A DNA stretch of 64,000 nt, taken from contig NZ_PYON01000010.1 of NCBI RefSeq assembly GCF_003026355.1, forward strand, positions 62,001-126,000, in the 5' to 3' direction. Position 1 is the first letter of the stretch, and the number at the start of each line of letters is the position of its first letter. A program made the translations under genes and the position numbers. Of the stretch, positions 57,105 to 64,000 are shown piece by piece. The notes beneath the pieces are model-generated. The model was given only the letters and a program-made list of their open reading frames with translations. It had not been told where the DNA came from and searched no databases. The stretch comes from Photobacterium kishitanii. GTDB lineage: Bacteria > Pseudomonadota > Gammaproteobacteria > Enterobacterales > Vibrionaceae.

Positions 57105-59447
57105 ATGAGCAACGCTATCAACCAACAGATCGCCACCGAACTGAATGTGCGCACGGAACAAGTGAATGCGGCAGTCACCCTTCTTGATGACGGTAATACG
57201 GTGCCCTTTATTGCCCGTTACCGTAAAGAAGTCACTGGCGAACTGGATGACACCCAACTACGTAATTTAGAGTCACGCTTAGGCTACCTGCGTGAACTCG
57301 ATAGCCGCCGTCAGGTGATTCTAAAATCAATCACAGACCAAGGTAAACTGACCCCAGCATTGGCCGCTGAAATTAATAGTGCTGACAGTAAAACCCGCCT
57401 TGAAGATCTCTACCTGCCTTATAAACAAAAACGCCGCACTAAAGGTCAAATTGCGATCGAAGCAGGGATTGAACCATTGGCTGAATTGTTATGGAGCCAA
57501 CCCCAACATACGCCAGAGCTTGCTGCAGAGCAATATCTTAACCCTGAGCAAGGTTTTGCCGATAGCAAAGCGGTGCTTGATGGTGCACGAGCAATTCTAA
57601 TGGAGCGTTTTGCAGAAGATGCAGCGTTACTAGAAAAAATCCGCCGTCAATTAAATACTCATGCTGAACTCACCTCACGCATCATTGAAGGCAAGGAGCA
57701 TGACGGCGCAAAGTTTAAAGATTACTTTGACTATAATGAGCCAGTAAAAAACATTCCCTCCCATCGTGCATTAGCCTTATTCCGTGGTCGAAATGAAGGC
57801 TTTCTACAACTATCACTTAATGCTGATCCTAATAAGGATGAAGTAGTCCGTAGCTCATATTGTGAAGTCATTATTGCTGAACATTATAACGTTAGCTTAG
57901 GAACCCAAGCCGCTGACACATGGCGCAAGCAAGTAATAAGTTGGGCATGGCGTATTAAAATTTTAATGCACATGGAAACCGAGCTAATGGGTATTTTACG
58001 TGAAAAAGCCGAAGACGGTGCGATTCAAGTTTTTGCCGATAATCTGCATGATTTATTAATGGCTGCCCCTGCAGGACCACGAGTAACGCTCGCACTAGAT
58101 CCCGGCTTACGCACCGGTAGTAAGATTGCCGTCGTTGATGAAACCGGCAAGGTACTAGATACCGCGACTATCTACCCTCACCAACCACACAACAAAATTG
58201 CCGAATCAACCAAAACTGTTGTAGCACTGATTAACAAGCATAACGTTAATCTAATTGCGATTGGTAATGGCACTGCTTCACGTGAAACAGATGCGTTTGT
58301 GGCTAAACTTATCAAAGACAATCAGCTTAAAGTACAGAGCGTAATGGTCAGTGAAGCTGGTGCATCAGTTTACTCAGCATCAGAACTGGCAGCGAAAGAA
58401 TTTCCAAACCTTGATGTATCTATTCGTGGTGCGGTTTCCATTGGGCGTCGCTTGCAAGACCCATTGGCAGAGCTAGTTAAAATCGATCCAAAATCAATCG
58501 GTGTTGGCCAATACCAACATGATGTTAGCCAAAGCATGCTCGCTAAACGCTTGGATGTCGTCGTCGAAGACTGTGTAAACGCCGTTGGCGTAGATGTTAA
58601 TACCGCTTCAGCCGCCTTACTAACGCGCGTTGCTGGGTTAAACACCACTATTGCGCACAACATTGTAAATTATCGTGATGAAAATGGCCGCTTTGATGCT
58701 CGCACTGCACTGAAGAAAGTGCCGCGTTTAGGGCCAAAAGCGTTTGAACAATGTGCCGGATTCTTACGGATCATGAATGGTAAAAACCCACTTGATGGCT
58801 CTGCTGTTCACCCTGAATCTTATGCGGTAGTTAAAGCTATCTCTACAGCAAACAACAAGCCAATTGATGCCATTATTGGTAACAGTGACTTTTTGCGTAA
58901 CCTTAAAGCGGTTGATTATACCGATGCGCATTTTGGTTTACCGACAGTTAGTGACATCATTAGCGAGCTAGATAAACCAGGTCGAGATCCTCGGCCAGAA
59001 TTTAAAACTGCGACCTTTGCTGACGGTGTTAATGAAGTAAAAGATTTAATACCGGGCATGGTATTAGAAGGCGTGATCACTAACGTGACCAACTTCGGTG
59101 CTTTTGTTGATGTCGGTGTTCATCAAGATGGCTTGATCCATATCTCTGCCCTGTCTGATAAATTCATTTCAGACCCTCGTGAAGTCGTTAAAGCTGGAGA
59201 TGTGGTAAAAGTTAAAGTGATGGAAGTTGATATTCAGCGGAAACGTATTGCAATGACGATGCGTTTAAGTGATGAGCCAGGCCAAGAAAAACCTAGTCGT
59301 CAATCAACCAACTCAGCAACACCTCGTCAGCAACCGTCACATCAACAAACTCGTCAAAATAGCACCCCTGCACCGCAAAAAAACACCCCACCCATGGGGG
59401 GGCTTTTGCCGCTGCATTTGCCAATGCTAAGAAAAAATAATCATTAG
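57105..59447 (+). CDS. tex: Tex, RNA-binding transcription factor, C-terminus frameshifted
   Basis: Large cytoplasmic nucleic-acid-binding protein: N-terminal helical region ([21 protein letters not shown]), YqgF-like nuclease-fold domain ([19 protein letters not shown], about residues 330-348), helix-hairpin-helix motifs ([21 protein letters not shown] region), and a C-terminal S1 domain ([21 protein letters not shown], about 652-672). After a Gln/Pro-rich linker the frame reads [17 protein letters not shown]. Adding one G to the G7 run at 59396-59402 gives [14 protein letters not shown] and a stop at 59438-59440, the typical Tex tail. So the tail is frameshifted by one base; the main domains are intact. 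Confidence 0.92.
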   Translation: MSNAINQQIATELNVRTEQVNAAVTLLDDGNTVPFIARYRKEVTGELDDTQLRNLESRLGYLRELDSRRQVILKSITDQGKLTPALAAEINSADSKTRLEDLYLPYKQKRRTKGQIAIEAGIEPLAELLWSQPQHTPELAAEQYLNPEQGFADSKAVLDGARAILMERFAEDAALLEKIRRQLNTHAELTSRIIEGKEHDGAKFKDYFDYNEPVKNIPSHRALALFRGRNEGFLQLSLNADPNKDEVVRSSYCEVIIAEHYNVSLGTQAADTWRKQVISWAWRIKILMHMETELMGILREKAEDGAIQVFADNLHDLLMAAPAGPRVTLALDPGLRTGSKIAVVDETGKVLDTATIYPHQPHNKIAESTKTVVALINKHNVNLIAIGNGTASRETDAFVAKLIKDNQLKVQSVMVSEAGASVYSASELAAKEFPNLDVSIRGAVSIGRRLQDPLAELVKIDPKSIGVGQYQHDVSQSMLAKRLDVVVEDCVNAVGVDVNTASAALLTRVAGLNTTIAHNIVNYRDENGRFDARTALKKVPRLGPKAFEQCAGFLRIMNGKNPLDGSAVHPESYAVVKAISTANNKPIDAIIGNSDFLRNLKAVDYTDAHFGLPTVSDIISELDKPGRDPRPEFKTATFADGVNEVKDLIPGMVLEGVITNVTNFGAFVDVGVHQDGLIHISALSDKFISDPREVVKAGDVVKVKVMEVDIQRKRIAMTMRLSDEPGQEKPSRQSTNSATPRQQPSHQQTRQNSTPAPQKNTPPMGGLLPLHLPMLRKNNH

Positions 59448-59466
59448 TAATCGGGTTATAAAGATC

Positions 59467-59493
59467 AACAGTCAGACTTCTGGTCTGACTGTT
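59467..59493. terminator. Hairpin between tex and the convergent small gene
   Basis: Perfect 11-bp stem AACAGTCAGAC / GTCTGACTGTT with loop TTCTG. T run is weak, but the position fits a terminator. Confidence 0.65.
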
Positions 59494-59495
59494 GC

Positions 59496-59957
59496 TTAAA
59501 TAATTTCTAGATATTGGGCTGGCGGATTGGGTAATATTGCTTGCGCGTAATGATGACTCACCACCCCTTTAGTTCGCTCGCTAGCACTGATCAAAGCTAA
59601 TTGCTCAAGCAGTTGACGTGGTAATTCAATGTGCATCGAATAACCTAATTCGTGCTCAGGAGTGACGTAATTATCAAGCGATAATACGCGTACTATTTGT
59701 GCAAGTTGCTGTTGATAACTCTCAAAAAATTTAGCTTTTGATTGACTATACTCAGGGTGCTCACTCGGATCCCAACTGGGCTTATTACGTTGTTTCTCCT
59801 CTGCAGTAAGAGCATTTTCCGCAGCGGCGGCACGACTTTCAACAACAGGCACAATCTTGTTTCGAACACGATTATCCCGCGCAACTTGATCTGTCAATGG
59901 ATTCATCGTTGTCGCAAATACTGCAGTATTTGATTGTAATGGAGCAATCACCATCAT
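59496..59957 (-). CDS. Conserved protein of unknown function
   Basis: 153 residues, soluble, no signal peptide. An N-terminal polar region (VARDNRVRNKIVPVVESRAAAA) is followed by a region typical of vibrio genomes at this locus: SWDPSEHPEYSQ and helices ending in AQILPNPPAQYLEII-like sequence. I do not know its function. It lies between tex and bioH on the minus strand. Two adjacent ATGs (59957 and 59954) could start it. Confidence 0.65.
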   Translation of the reverse strand: MMVIAPLQSNTAVFATTMNPLTDQVARDNRVRNKIVPVVESRAAAAENALTAEEKQRNKPSWDPSEHPEYSQSKAKFFESYQQQLAQIVRVLSLDNYVTPEHELGYSMHIELPRQLLEQLALISASERTKGVVSHHYAQAILPNPPAQYLEII

Positions 59958-60070
59958 TAAAACCCGCTGTTGCTATACCCAAATAGCGTTATAACGCCCT
60001 ACTCACTATATCGACCACCAGCTACAATTATTTACCTAAAACTGCGGTTATTAATCCAACCCAAAATAAC

Positions 60071-60835
60071 TCAACCAATAAAATCAGTCACCACTGCAAT
60101 AAAATCATCTAAGTGAGAAATAAACGGCGCATGGGATGCATTGGTAAAAACATAACTCTGTGATTGTGGATATAACGTACTTAATAGCGGCTCTGTTTTA
60201 ATCGGTACTAATGCATCCAAGCGGCCATATACACGTAACCATGGTTGAGATAATGCAGCCAATGACGGTCGTAAATCGACATTTTCTAATAACTCTAACC
60301 CTAGTGTTAATGCTGCCAATTGAGGTTGTGACCTTGATAATACTGCTGCCTTTAATTGTCGAATATCCTCTTTAGCAGTCTTACTTCCCAAAGCTTGTAA
60401 TGCCAAAAAACGTTCAATCGTCACTGCAAAATCAGCGACTAATTGAGTTTGAAAATGAGTCAATACCTGCGGTTGAATCCCTGTCCAATCAGTGCGAGAC
60501 ATAAAACATGGCGAGCTCGCAACCGTAATTAACTGTGTCACCCGCTGTGGCGCAACCAAAGCGACTTTAGTTGCAATAACCCCACCTAATGACCATCCGA
60601 GCCAGCTAGCGGCTGCCGGAGCTTGAGCTAATAACAGCTCTACGATGTCATCCAATGACATCGCAGTAACATTAGCGTTATCACCATAACCTGGAAGATC
60701 ACACCAGTGAACACAATAGTTCTCACTCAGCATTGGGATCACATCTTGCCACACTCCCGCATTCATTCCCCATCCATGAATGAGAACCAGATCCGGTCCT
60801 TGGCCTTCACTATGCCAATTAAGCTGTGGTGTCAT
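60071..60835 (-). CDS. bioH: BioH, pimeloyl-ACP methyl ester carboxylesterase
   Basis: Alpha/beta hydrolase that frees pimeloyl-ACP from its methyl ester, ending the BioC-BioH pathway to biotin. Oxyanion region LIHGWGMNAGVW (about 18-29); nucleophile Ser in WLGWSLGG (about residues 78-85); acid Asp in YGRLDALVP; His in NASHAPFISH (about 230-239). 254 residues. Divergent from comF with only 35 bases between starts. Confidence 0.93.
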   Translation of the reverse strand: MTPQLNWHSEGQGPDLVLIHGWGMNAGVWQDVIPMLSENYCVHWCDLPGYGDNANVTAMSLDDIVELLLAQAPAAASWLGWSLGGVIATKVALVAPQRVTQLITVASSPCFMSRTDWTGIQPQVLTHFQTQLVADFAVTIERFLALQALGSKTAKEDIRQLKAAVLSRSQPQLAALTLGLELLENVDLRPSLAALSQPWLRVYGRLDALVPIKTEPLLSTLYPQSQSYVFTNASHAPFISHLDDFIAVVTDFIG

Positions 60836-60870
60836 TTATGCTTCCTCTCATCAATTCTTCATGAGTAATA

Positions 60871-61581
60871 ATGATGCCAAACAAAGTGCTATCATGGCGA
60901 GATAATTTATACCATCAACTGCTGTTTCGACATTGCTCGCTATGCCAACTTCCCTTGACTCAAATCGAACGCTATTGGTGCAACCACTGTATAACCAACT
61001 TTCCAACGCCCCCTTATTGCCAACATTGCGGTACCACCACACTGAGTACTGTCGCTCATTGCGGTCGTTGCTTAAGTAAACCACCGCGATGGCAGCGCCT
61101 CTATCGTTTAGGCGAATATCGCCCCCCTTTACAACAACTGGTACATCAGCTTAAGTTCTACGGTAAATTTTGGTTAGCTCAACCACTGGCACAACAACTA
61201 GCACGTCAAATTACCCAACCGGCACCACTATTATTGCCGGTTCCTTTACATTGGCGACGTTACTGCCAACGGGGTTTTAATCAAAGTCATCAACTCGCCT
61301 TAGCATTAGCTACGATTTTTAATAGCCGTGTTAATCATTCTGCTTTTCAACGTCTACGTCATACTCCCTCTCAACAACAATTAACGAAGACTCAACGGCG
61401 TCACAATCTTCAGCAGGCTTTTGCATTACGTCAATGTGCCCTACCAGACCATGTGGCAATTATTGACGATGTCGTCACTACCGGCGCAACCGTAAATCAA
61501 TTAACTCAACTATTGATTCACCACGGTGTTAAACATGTTGATATCTATACGCTATGCCATACTGAACAATCACTTAATTAA
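60871..61581 (+). CDS. comF: ComF-family phosphoribosyltransferase-like protein
   Basis: Cytoplasmic protein used in natural DNA uptake in vibrios and Haemophilus, where it helps move the incoming strand inside. N-terminal zinc-binding Cys sets (CSLCQLPL, CNHC, CQHCG, CGRC) precede the PRTase domain, with the PRPP-loop motif VAIIDDVVTTGATVNQ (about residues 197-212). 236 residues. Exact start uncertain (two adjacent ATGs; GTG at 60886 also possible). Bordering bioH and nfuA is standard. Confidence 0.9.
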   Translation: MMPNKVLSWRDNLYHQLLFRHCSLCQLPLTQIERYWCNHCITNFPTPPYCQHCGTTTLSTVAHCGRCLSKPPRWQRLYRLGEYRPPLQQLVHQLKFYGKFWLAQPLAQQLARQITQPAPLLLPVPLHWRRYCQRGFNQSHQLALALATIFNSRVNHSAFQRLRHTPSQQQLTKTQRRHNLQQAFALRQCALPDHVAIIDDVVTTGATVNQLTQLLIHHGVKHVDIYTLCHTEQSLN

Positions 61582-61710
61582 TATTGAACAAAAAAGACGC
61601 GCATTAATTAATAAAACGTGGTCAAATAAAAAATGTCGCTTTAGAGATGCGACAATGACTCACAAAGAGTAGAATGAATAAAACTTACTAAATAAGTCAG
61701 GTATTACATC

Positions 61711-62295
61711 GTGTCCATGATCACTATTACTGAAAGCGCTCAGCAGCACTTCGGCAAACTTCTTGCCCAGCAGCCTGAGGGTACTAATATCCGTGTTTTT
61801 GTTGTAAACCCAGGCACTCAAAGTGCTGAATGTGGCGTATCCTACTGCCCACCAGAAGCGGTTGAAGCAAGTGATACGGAAATGAAACTTGAGCTATTTT
61901 CTGCTTTTATCGACGAATTAAGTCTTCCTTTCCTTGATGATGCTGAAATTGATTTTGTCACTGATAAAATGGGTTCACAGCTAACATTAAAAGCACCTAA
62001 CGCTAAAGTGCGTAAAGTGGCTGATGATGCATCATTGATTGAACGTGTTGATTACGTACTTCAAACTCAGATTAACCCACAACTTGCAGGCCATGGCGGT
62101 AATGTATCCCTGTCTGAAATCACTGAAGATGGCGTTGCTATTCTACAATTCGGTGGTGGTTGTAACGGTTGTTCAATGGTTGATGTGACGCTAAAAGAAG
62201 GCATTGAGAAAGAGCTATTAGCCCAATTTGAAGGCGAATTAACCGGTGCTCGTGATATTACTGATCACGCCCGTGGCGATCACTCTTACTATTAA
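61711..62295 (+). CDS. nfuA: NfuA, Fe-S biogenesis carrier
   Basis: Carries [4Fe-4S] clusters to target enzymes, especially under iron or oxidative stress. N-terminal degenerate A-type domain (ECGVSYCPP, about 36-44) and C-terminal Nfu domain with the cluster motif [17 protein letters not shown] (about residues 149-165). 194 residues. The start is a GTG; family members from vibrios also begin with MS-ITITE, so the in-frame ATG two codons later is less likely. Follows comF on the same strand. Confidence 0.95.
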   Translation: MSMITITESAQQHFGKLLAQQPEGTNIRVFVVNPGTQSAECGVSYCPPEAVEASDTEMKLELFSAFIDELSLPFLDDAEIDFVTDKMGSQLTLKAPNAKVRKVADDASLIERVDYVLQTQINPQLAGHGGNVSLSEITEDGVAILQFGGGCNGCSMVDVTLKEGIEKELLAQFEGELTGARDITDHARGDHSYY

Positions 62296-62322
62296 GTATT
62301 GCGAGCCATTAGTACAAATAGC

Positions 62323-62351
62323 AAAAAGCCGCATTCTAATGCGGCTTTTTT
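62323..62351. terminator. Bidirectional terminator between nfuA and the 3D-domain gene
   Basis: AAAAAGCCGCAT, loop TCTA, ATGCGGCTTTTTT. A and T runs on both strands. Confidence 0.92.
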
Positions 62352-62363
62352 ATTATGGTTCGC

Positions 62364-62753
62364 TTATGAATGAACAACGGTAATAGTTACCCGTCGTTTA
62401 CCCCAATTCTTAGCTGCTCTAACATCTTTACCCATATAGATATCAATTTTGCGACTCCAGCGATGATGCATTTTATCAAGCACAACATATTCGCCAGGTA
62501 AGCCTGAAATCTTCACTTTAGAGCCTCGCTTTAAACCCATTTTAAGTAAGTCACGAGAAACTGCGATAGCTTTCATCCCTGGTTTTAAACGATCTCCCCA
62601 GGCTGCAATATTTGGACTAGAATCTGTTTGCGCTCGAACTGAATTATATGCTGTTGCTGTTACATTCAATTTTTTAAAACTGCTGGCATAACTATGAACA
62701 CTGAAGGTTAAACTCAGTACCAACAATAAATAACCAATAATCTTGTTTGTCAT
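62364..62753 (-). CDS. 3D-domain protein, exported
   Basis: Signal peptide (MTNKIIGYLLLVLSLTFSVH, cleavage near SYA) followed by a 3D domain (named for its three Asp residues), related to the catalytic region of MltA-type lytic transglycosylases and resuscitation-factor proteins: NVTATAYNSV, WGDRLKPGMKAIAVS, VVLDKMHHRWSRKIDIYMG. Probably acts on peptidoglycan in the periplasm; substrate unproven. Start at 62753 has AGGTGGTGCG before it; a longer frame to 62783 is less likely. 129 residues. Confidence 0.82.
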   Translation of the reverse strand: MTNKIIGYLLLVLSLTFSVHSYASSFKKLNVTATAYNSVRAQTDSSPNIAAWGDRLKPGMKAIAVSRDLLKMGLKRGSKVKISGLPGEYVVLDKMHHRWSRKIDIYMGKDVRAAKNWGKRRVTITVVHS

Positions 62754-62867
62754 TCGCACCACCTGGATAAGAAGTGAACGCATTTAAGCAAATCACAATC
62801 ATGATTGAAAGTGTTTTTGTACAAAAAATCATCAATAACATTCAGTGTAATGATAAGTAGTTGTTTA

Positions 62868-64000
62868 TTAAGTGTGCGGTAAAAATATATTTTTTCGCCA
62901 TTGAGAAATAAAGATCAGCGCTAATATTCCCCCTCGCAAAGCCATAAAACCAATCATTGCCGCCCACAAAGCATGATTGCCATAACTGCTCATCAGCCAC
63001 CAAATAACAAAAAATCCGCTGGTTGCTAAGAACATACTATTACGCATATCTTTGCCTCGCGTGGCACCAATAAACACCCCATCTAACAAAAAACACCACA
63101 TCGCTACTAAAGGCACCGCGGTTAACCATGGTAGATAAATATCAGCTTGTTGTTGCACTGCTGGTATGTCTGAAATGATCCCAATAATCTGGGTGCCAAA
63201 GAAAGCAAATATTGCAGTCAAAGCTAGCGCAATCAATAAACTCCAAAACGTTGTACCCACTAAATAACGTTCTAATTGACCTTTATTTCTCGCACCAACG
63301 GCTTTCCCCACTAACGCTTCCATCGCATAAGCAAAGCCATCCATCGCATAAGATACCAGCATTAAGAAGCTCATTAAGACGGCATTAGCCGCGACCACAT
63401 TATCGCCTAAATGTGCTCCTTGAAAGGTCATAAAGGTAAATGTCGCTTGTAAACATAAACTGCGTAAAAATATATCGCGATTAAGCTTAAGTAGCCGTCC
63501 TATACCATGACGTACACTGCTCAATTTTTGTTTTAACGGTGGTAAACCTAACTGTAGCCATTGTTGAGCCACAAACCATAATCCCAGCAGCATACCGCTG
63601 TAATCGGCAATCACTGACGCTGCAGCTGCACCTTGTACTTTCCAACCAAGACCGAGGACAAATATCAAATCAAGCGCTATATTGACGACATTAGTCACAA
63701 TTAATAACCACATCGGTAATTTTGCGTTTTGCATCCCGAGTAACCAACCCATGATCACAAAATTGGCTAAAGCCGCAGGTGCCCCCCAAATACGGATTGA
63801 GAAATATTGCGCTGCGTACAGTTTTACTTCATTACCAGCGCTACTAAAGTGAAAAATAACTTGGCTCACAGGCTGATGTAGTGCGACTAACACTGCCCCA
63901 AATAGCCACGCTAATGCCATGCCTTGAACAAAAATAACAGCTTGAGCATCTTTATCAGCACTTCCTTGCGCTTGAGCTGTGATGCCAGTGGTTGCCATCC
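62868..64000 (-). CDS. MATE-family transporter (DinF type), cut by the window edge
   Basis: C-terminal part, at least 376 residues, of a multidrug/proton or sodium antiporter with about ten visible membrane segments. The segment RIWGAPAALANFVIMGWLLGMQ is seen here as WGAPAALANFVIMGWLLGMQ, and VGKAVGARNKGQLERYL lies in the middle loop; these fit the DinF/NorM superfamily. Full-length members have about 440-450 residues, so roughly 70 N-terminal residues lie beyond position 64000; the Met at 63998 is probably internal. The substrate is unknown. Confidence 0.85.
   Translation of the reverse strand, partial: MATTGITAQAQGSADKDAQAVIFVQGMALAWLFGAVLVALHQPVSQVIFHFSSAGNEVKLYAAQYFSIRIWGAPAALANFVIMGWLLGMQNAKLPMWLLIVTNVVNIALDLIFVLGLGWKVQGAAAASVIADYSGMLLGLWFVAQQWLQLGLPPLKQKLSSVRHGIGRLLKLNRDIFLRSLCLQATFTFMTFQGAHLGDNVVAANAVLMSFLMLVSYAMDGFAYAMEALVGKAVGARNKGQLERYLVGTTFWSLLIALALTAIFAFFGTQIIGIISDIPAVQQQADIYLPWLTAVPLVAMWCFLLDGVFIGATRGKDMRNSMFLATSGFFVIWWLMSSYGNHALWAAMIGFMALRGGILALIFISQWRKNIFLPHT

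Overview
The window is ordinary chromosomal DNA of a Vibrionaceae gammaproteobacterium. Gene content and order (rraA, zapB and glpFK; cpxPRA; a vibrio-type LPS core locus with a WavE-family gene and a KdkA Kdo kinase; radC-rpmBG; gmk-rpoZ-spoT-trmH-recG; ompR-envZ next to greB-tex; bioH, comF, nfuA) and the moderately AT-rich composition point to Photobacterium or a close relative, most likely the large chromosome. The genus is an inference. No tRNA, rRNA, CRISPR array, phage or insertion sequence was seen.

Layout. 1-9300: RNA-degradation and division regulators (rraA, zapB), glycerol uptake and phosphorylation (glpF, glpK), gluconeogenic FBPase (glpX), an Fe-S type regulator with ferredoxin-NADP reductase (fpr), a DUF3135 protein, tpiA and pfkA. 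9750-12550: the Cpx envelope-stress system, with cpxP divergent from cpxRA and a clear CpxR box between them. 12600-20200: trmL, cysE, gpsA, secB and a rhodanese, then gpmI, envC and a TetR regulator.

20500-36420: the LPS biosynthesis region. It holds a late lipid A acyltransferase, an O-antigen ligase, several glycosyltransferases on alternating strands, WavE, a three-gene cassette (HAD phosphatase, nucleotidyltransferase-kinase fusion, nucleotidyltransferase), then waaF, waaA, kdkA, a second heptosyltransferase, a WaaE-type glucosyltransferase and coaD. The genes from about 21450 to 25660 look more AT-rich than their surroundings, as expected of exchangeable LPS genes. A nucleotide-sugar epimerase, mutM and a small anchored protein follow.

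39100-53850: rpmG, rpmB, radC, coaBC, dut, slmA, pyrE, rph, yicC, gmk, rpoZ, spoT, trmH, recG and the xanthine permease gene xanP. 53900-64000: envZ-ompR, greB, tex, a small conserved protein, bioH, comF, nfuA, a 3D-domain protein and a MATE transporter cut by the right edge.

Points that stand out: (i) spoT carries a one-base deletion that splits it at the end of the synthetase domain; (ii) tex is frameshifted in its last codons at a G7 run; (iii) the phosphatase / nucleotidyltransferase-kinase / nucleotidyltransferase cassette looks like a pathway for an unidentified nucleotide-activated LPS substituent; (iv) a perfect terminator-like hairpin lies inside the envC signal-peptide codons; (v) an 8-bp tandem repeat lies beyond the rpmBG terminator; (vi) several regulatory sites are readable: CpxR box, PurR-like box at xanP, pyrE attenuator, and leader hairpins at pfkA and gpmI. 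Nothing here is a clear new defence or mobile system.
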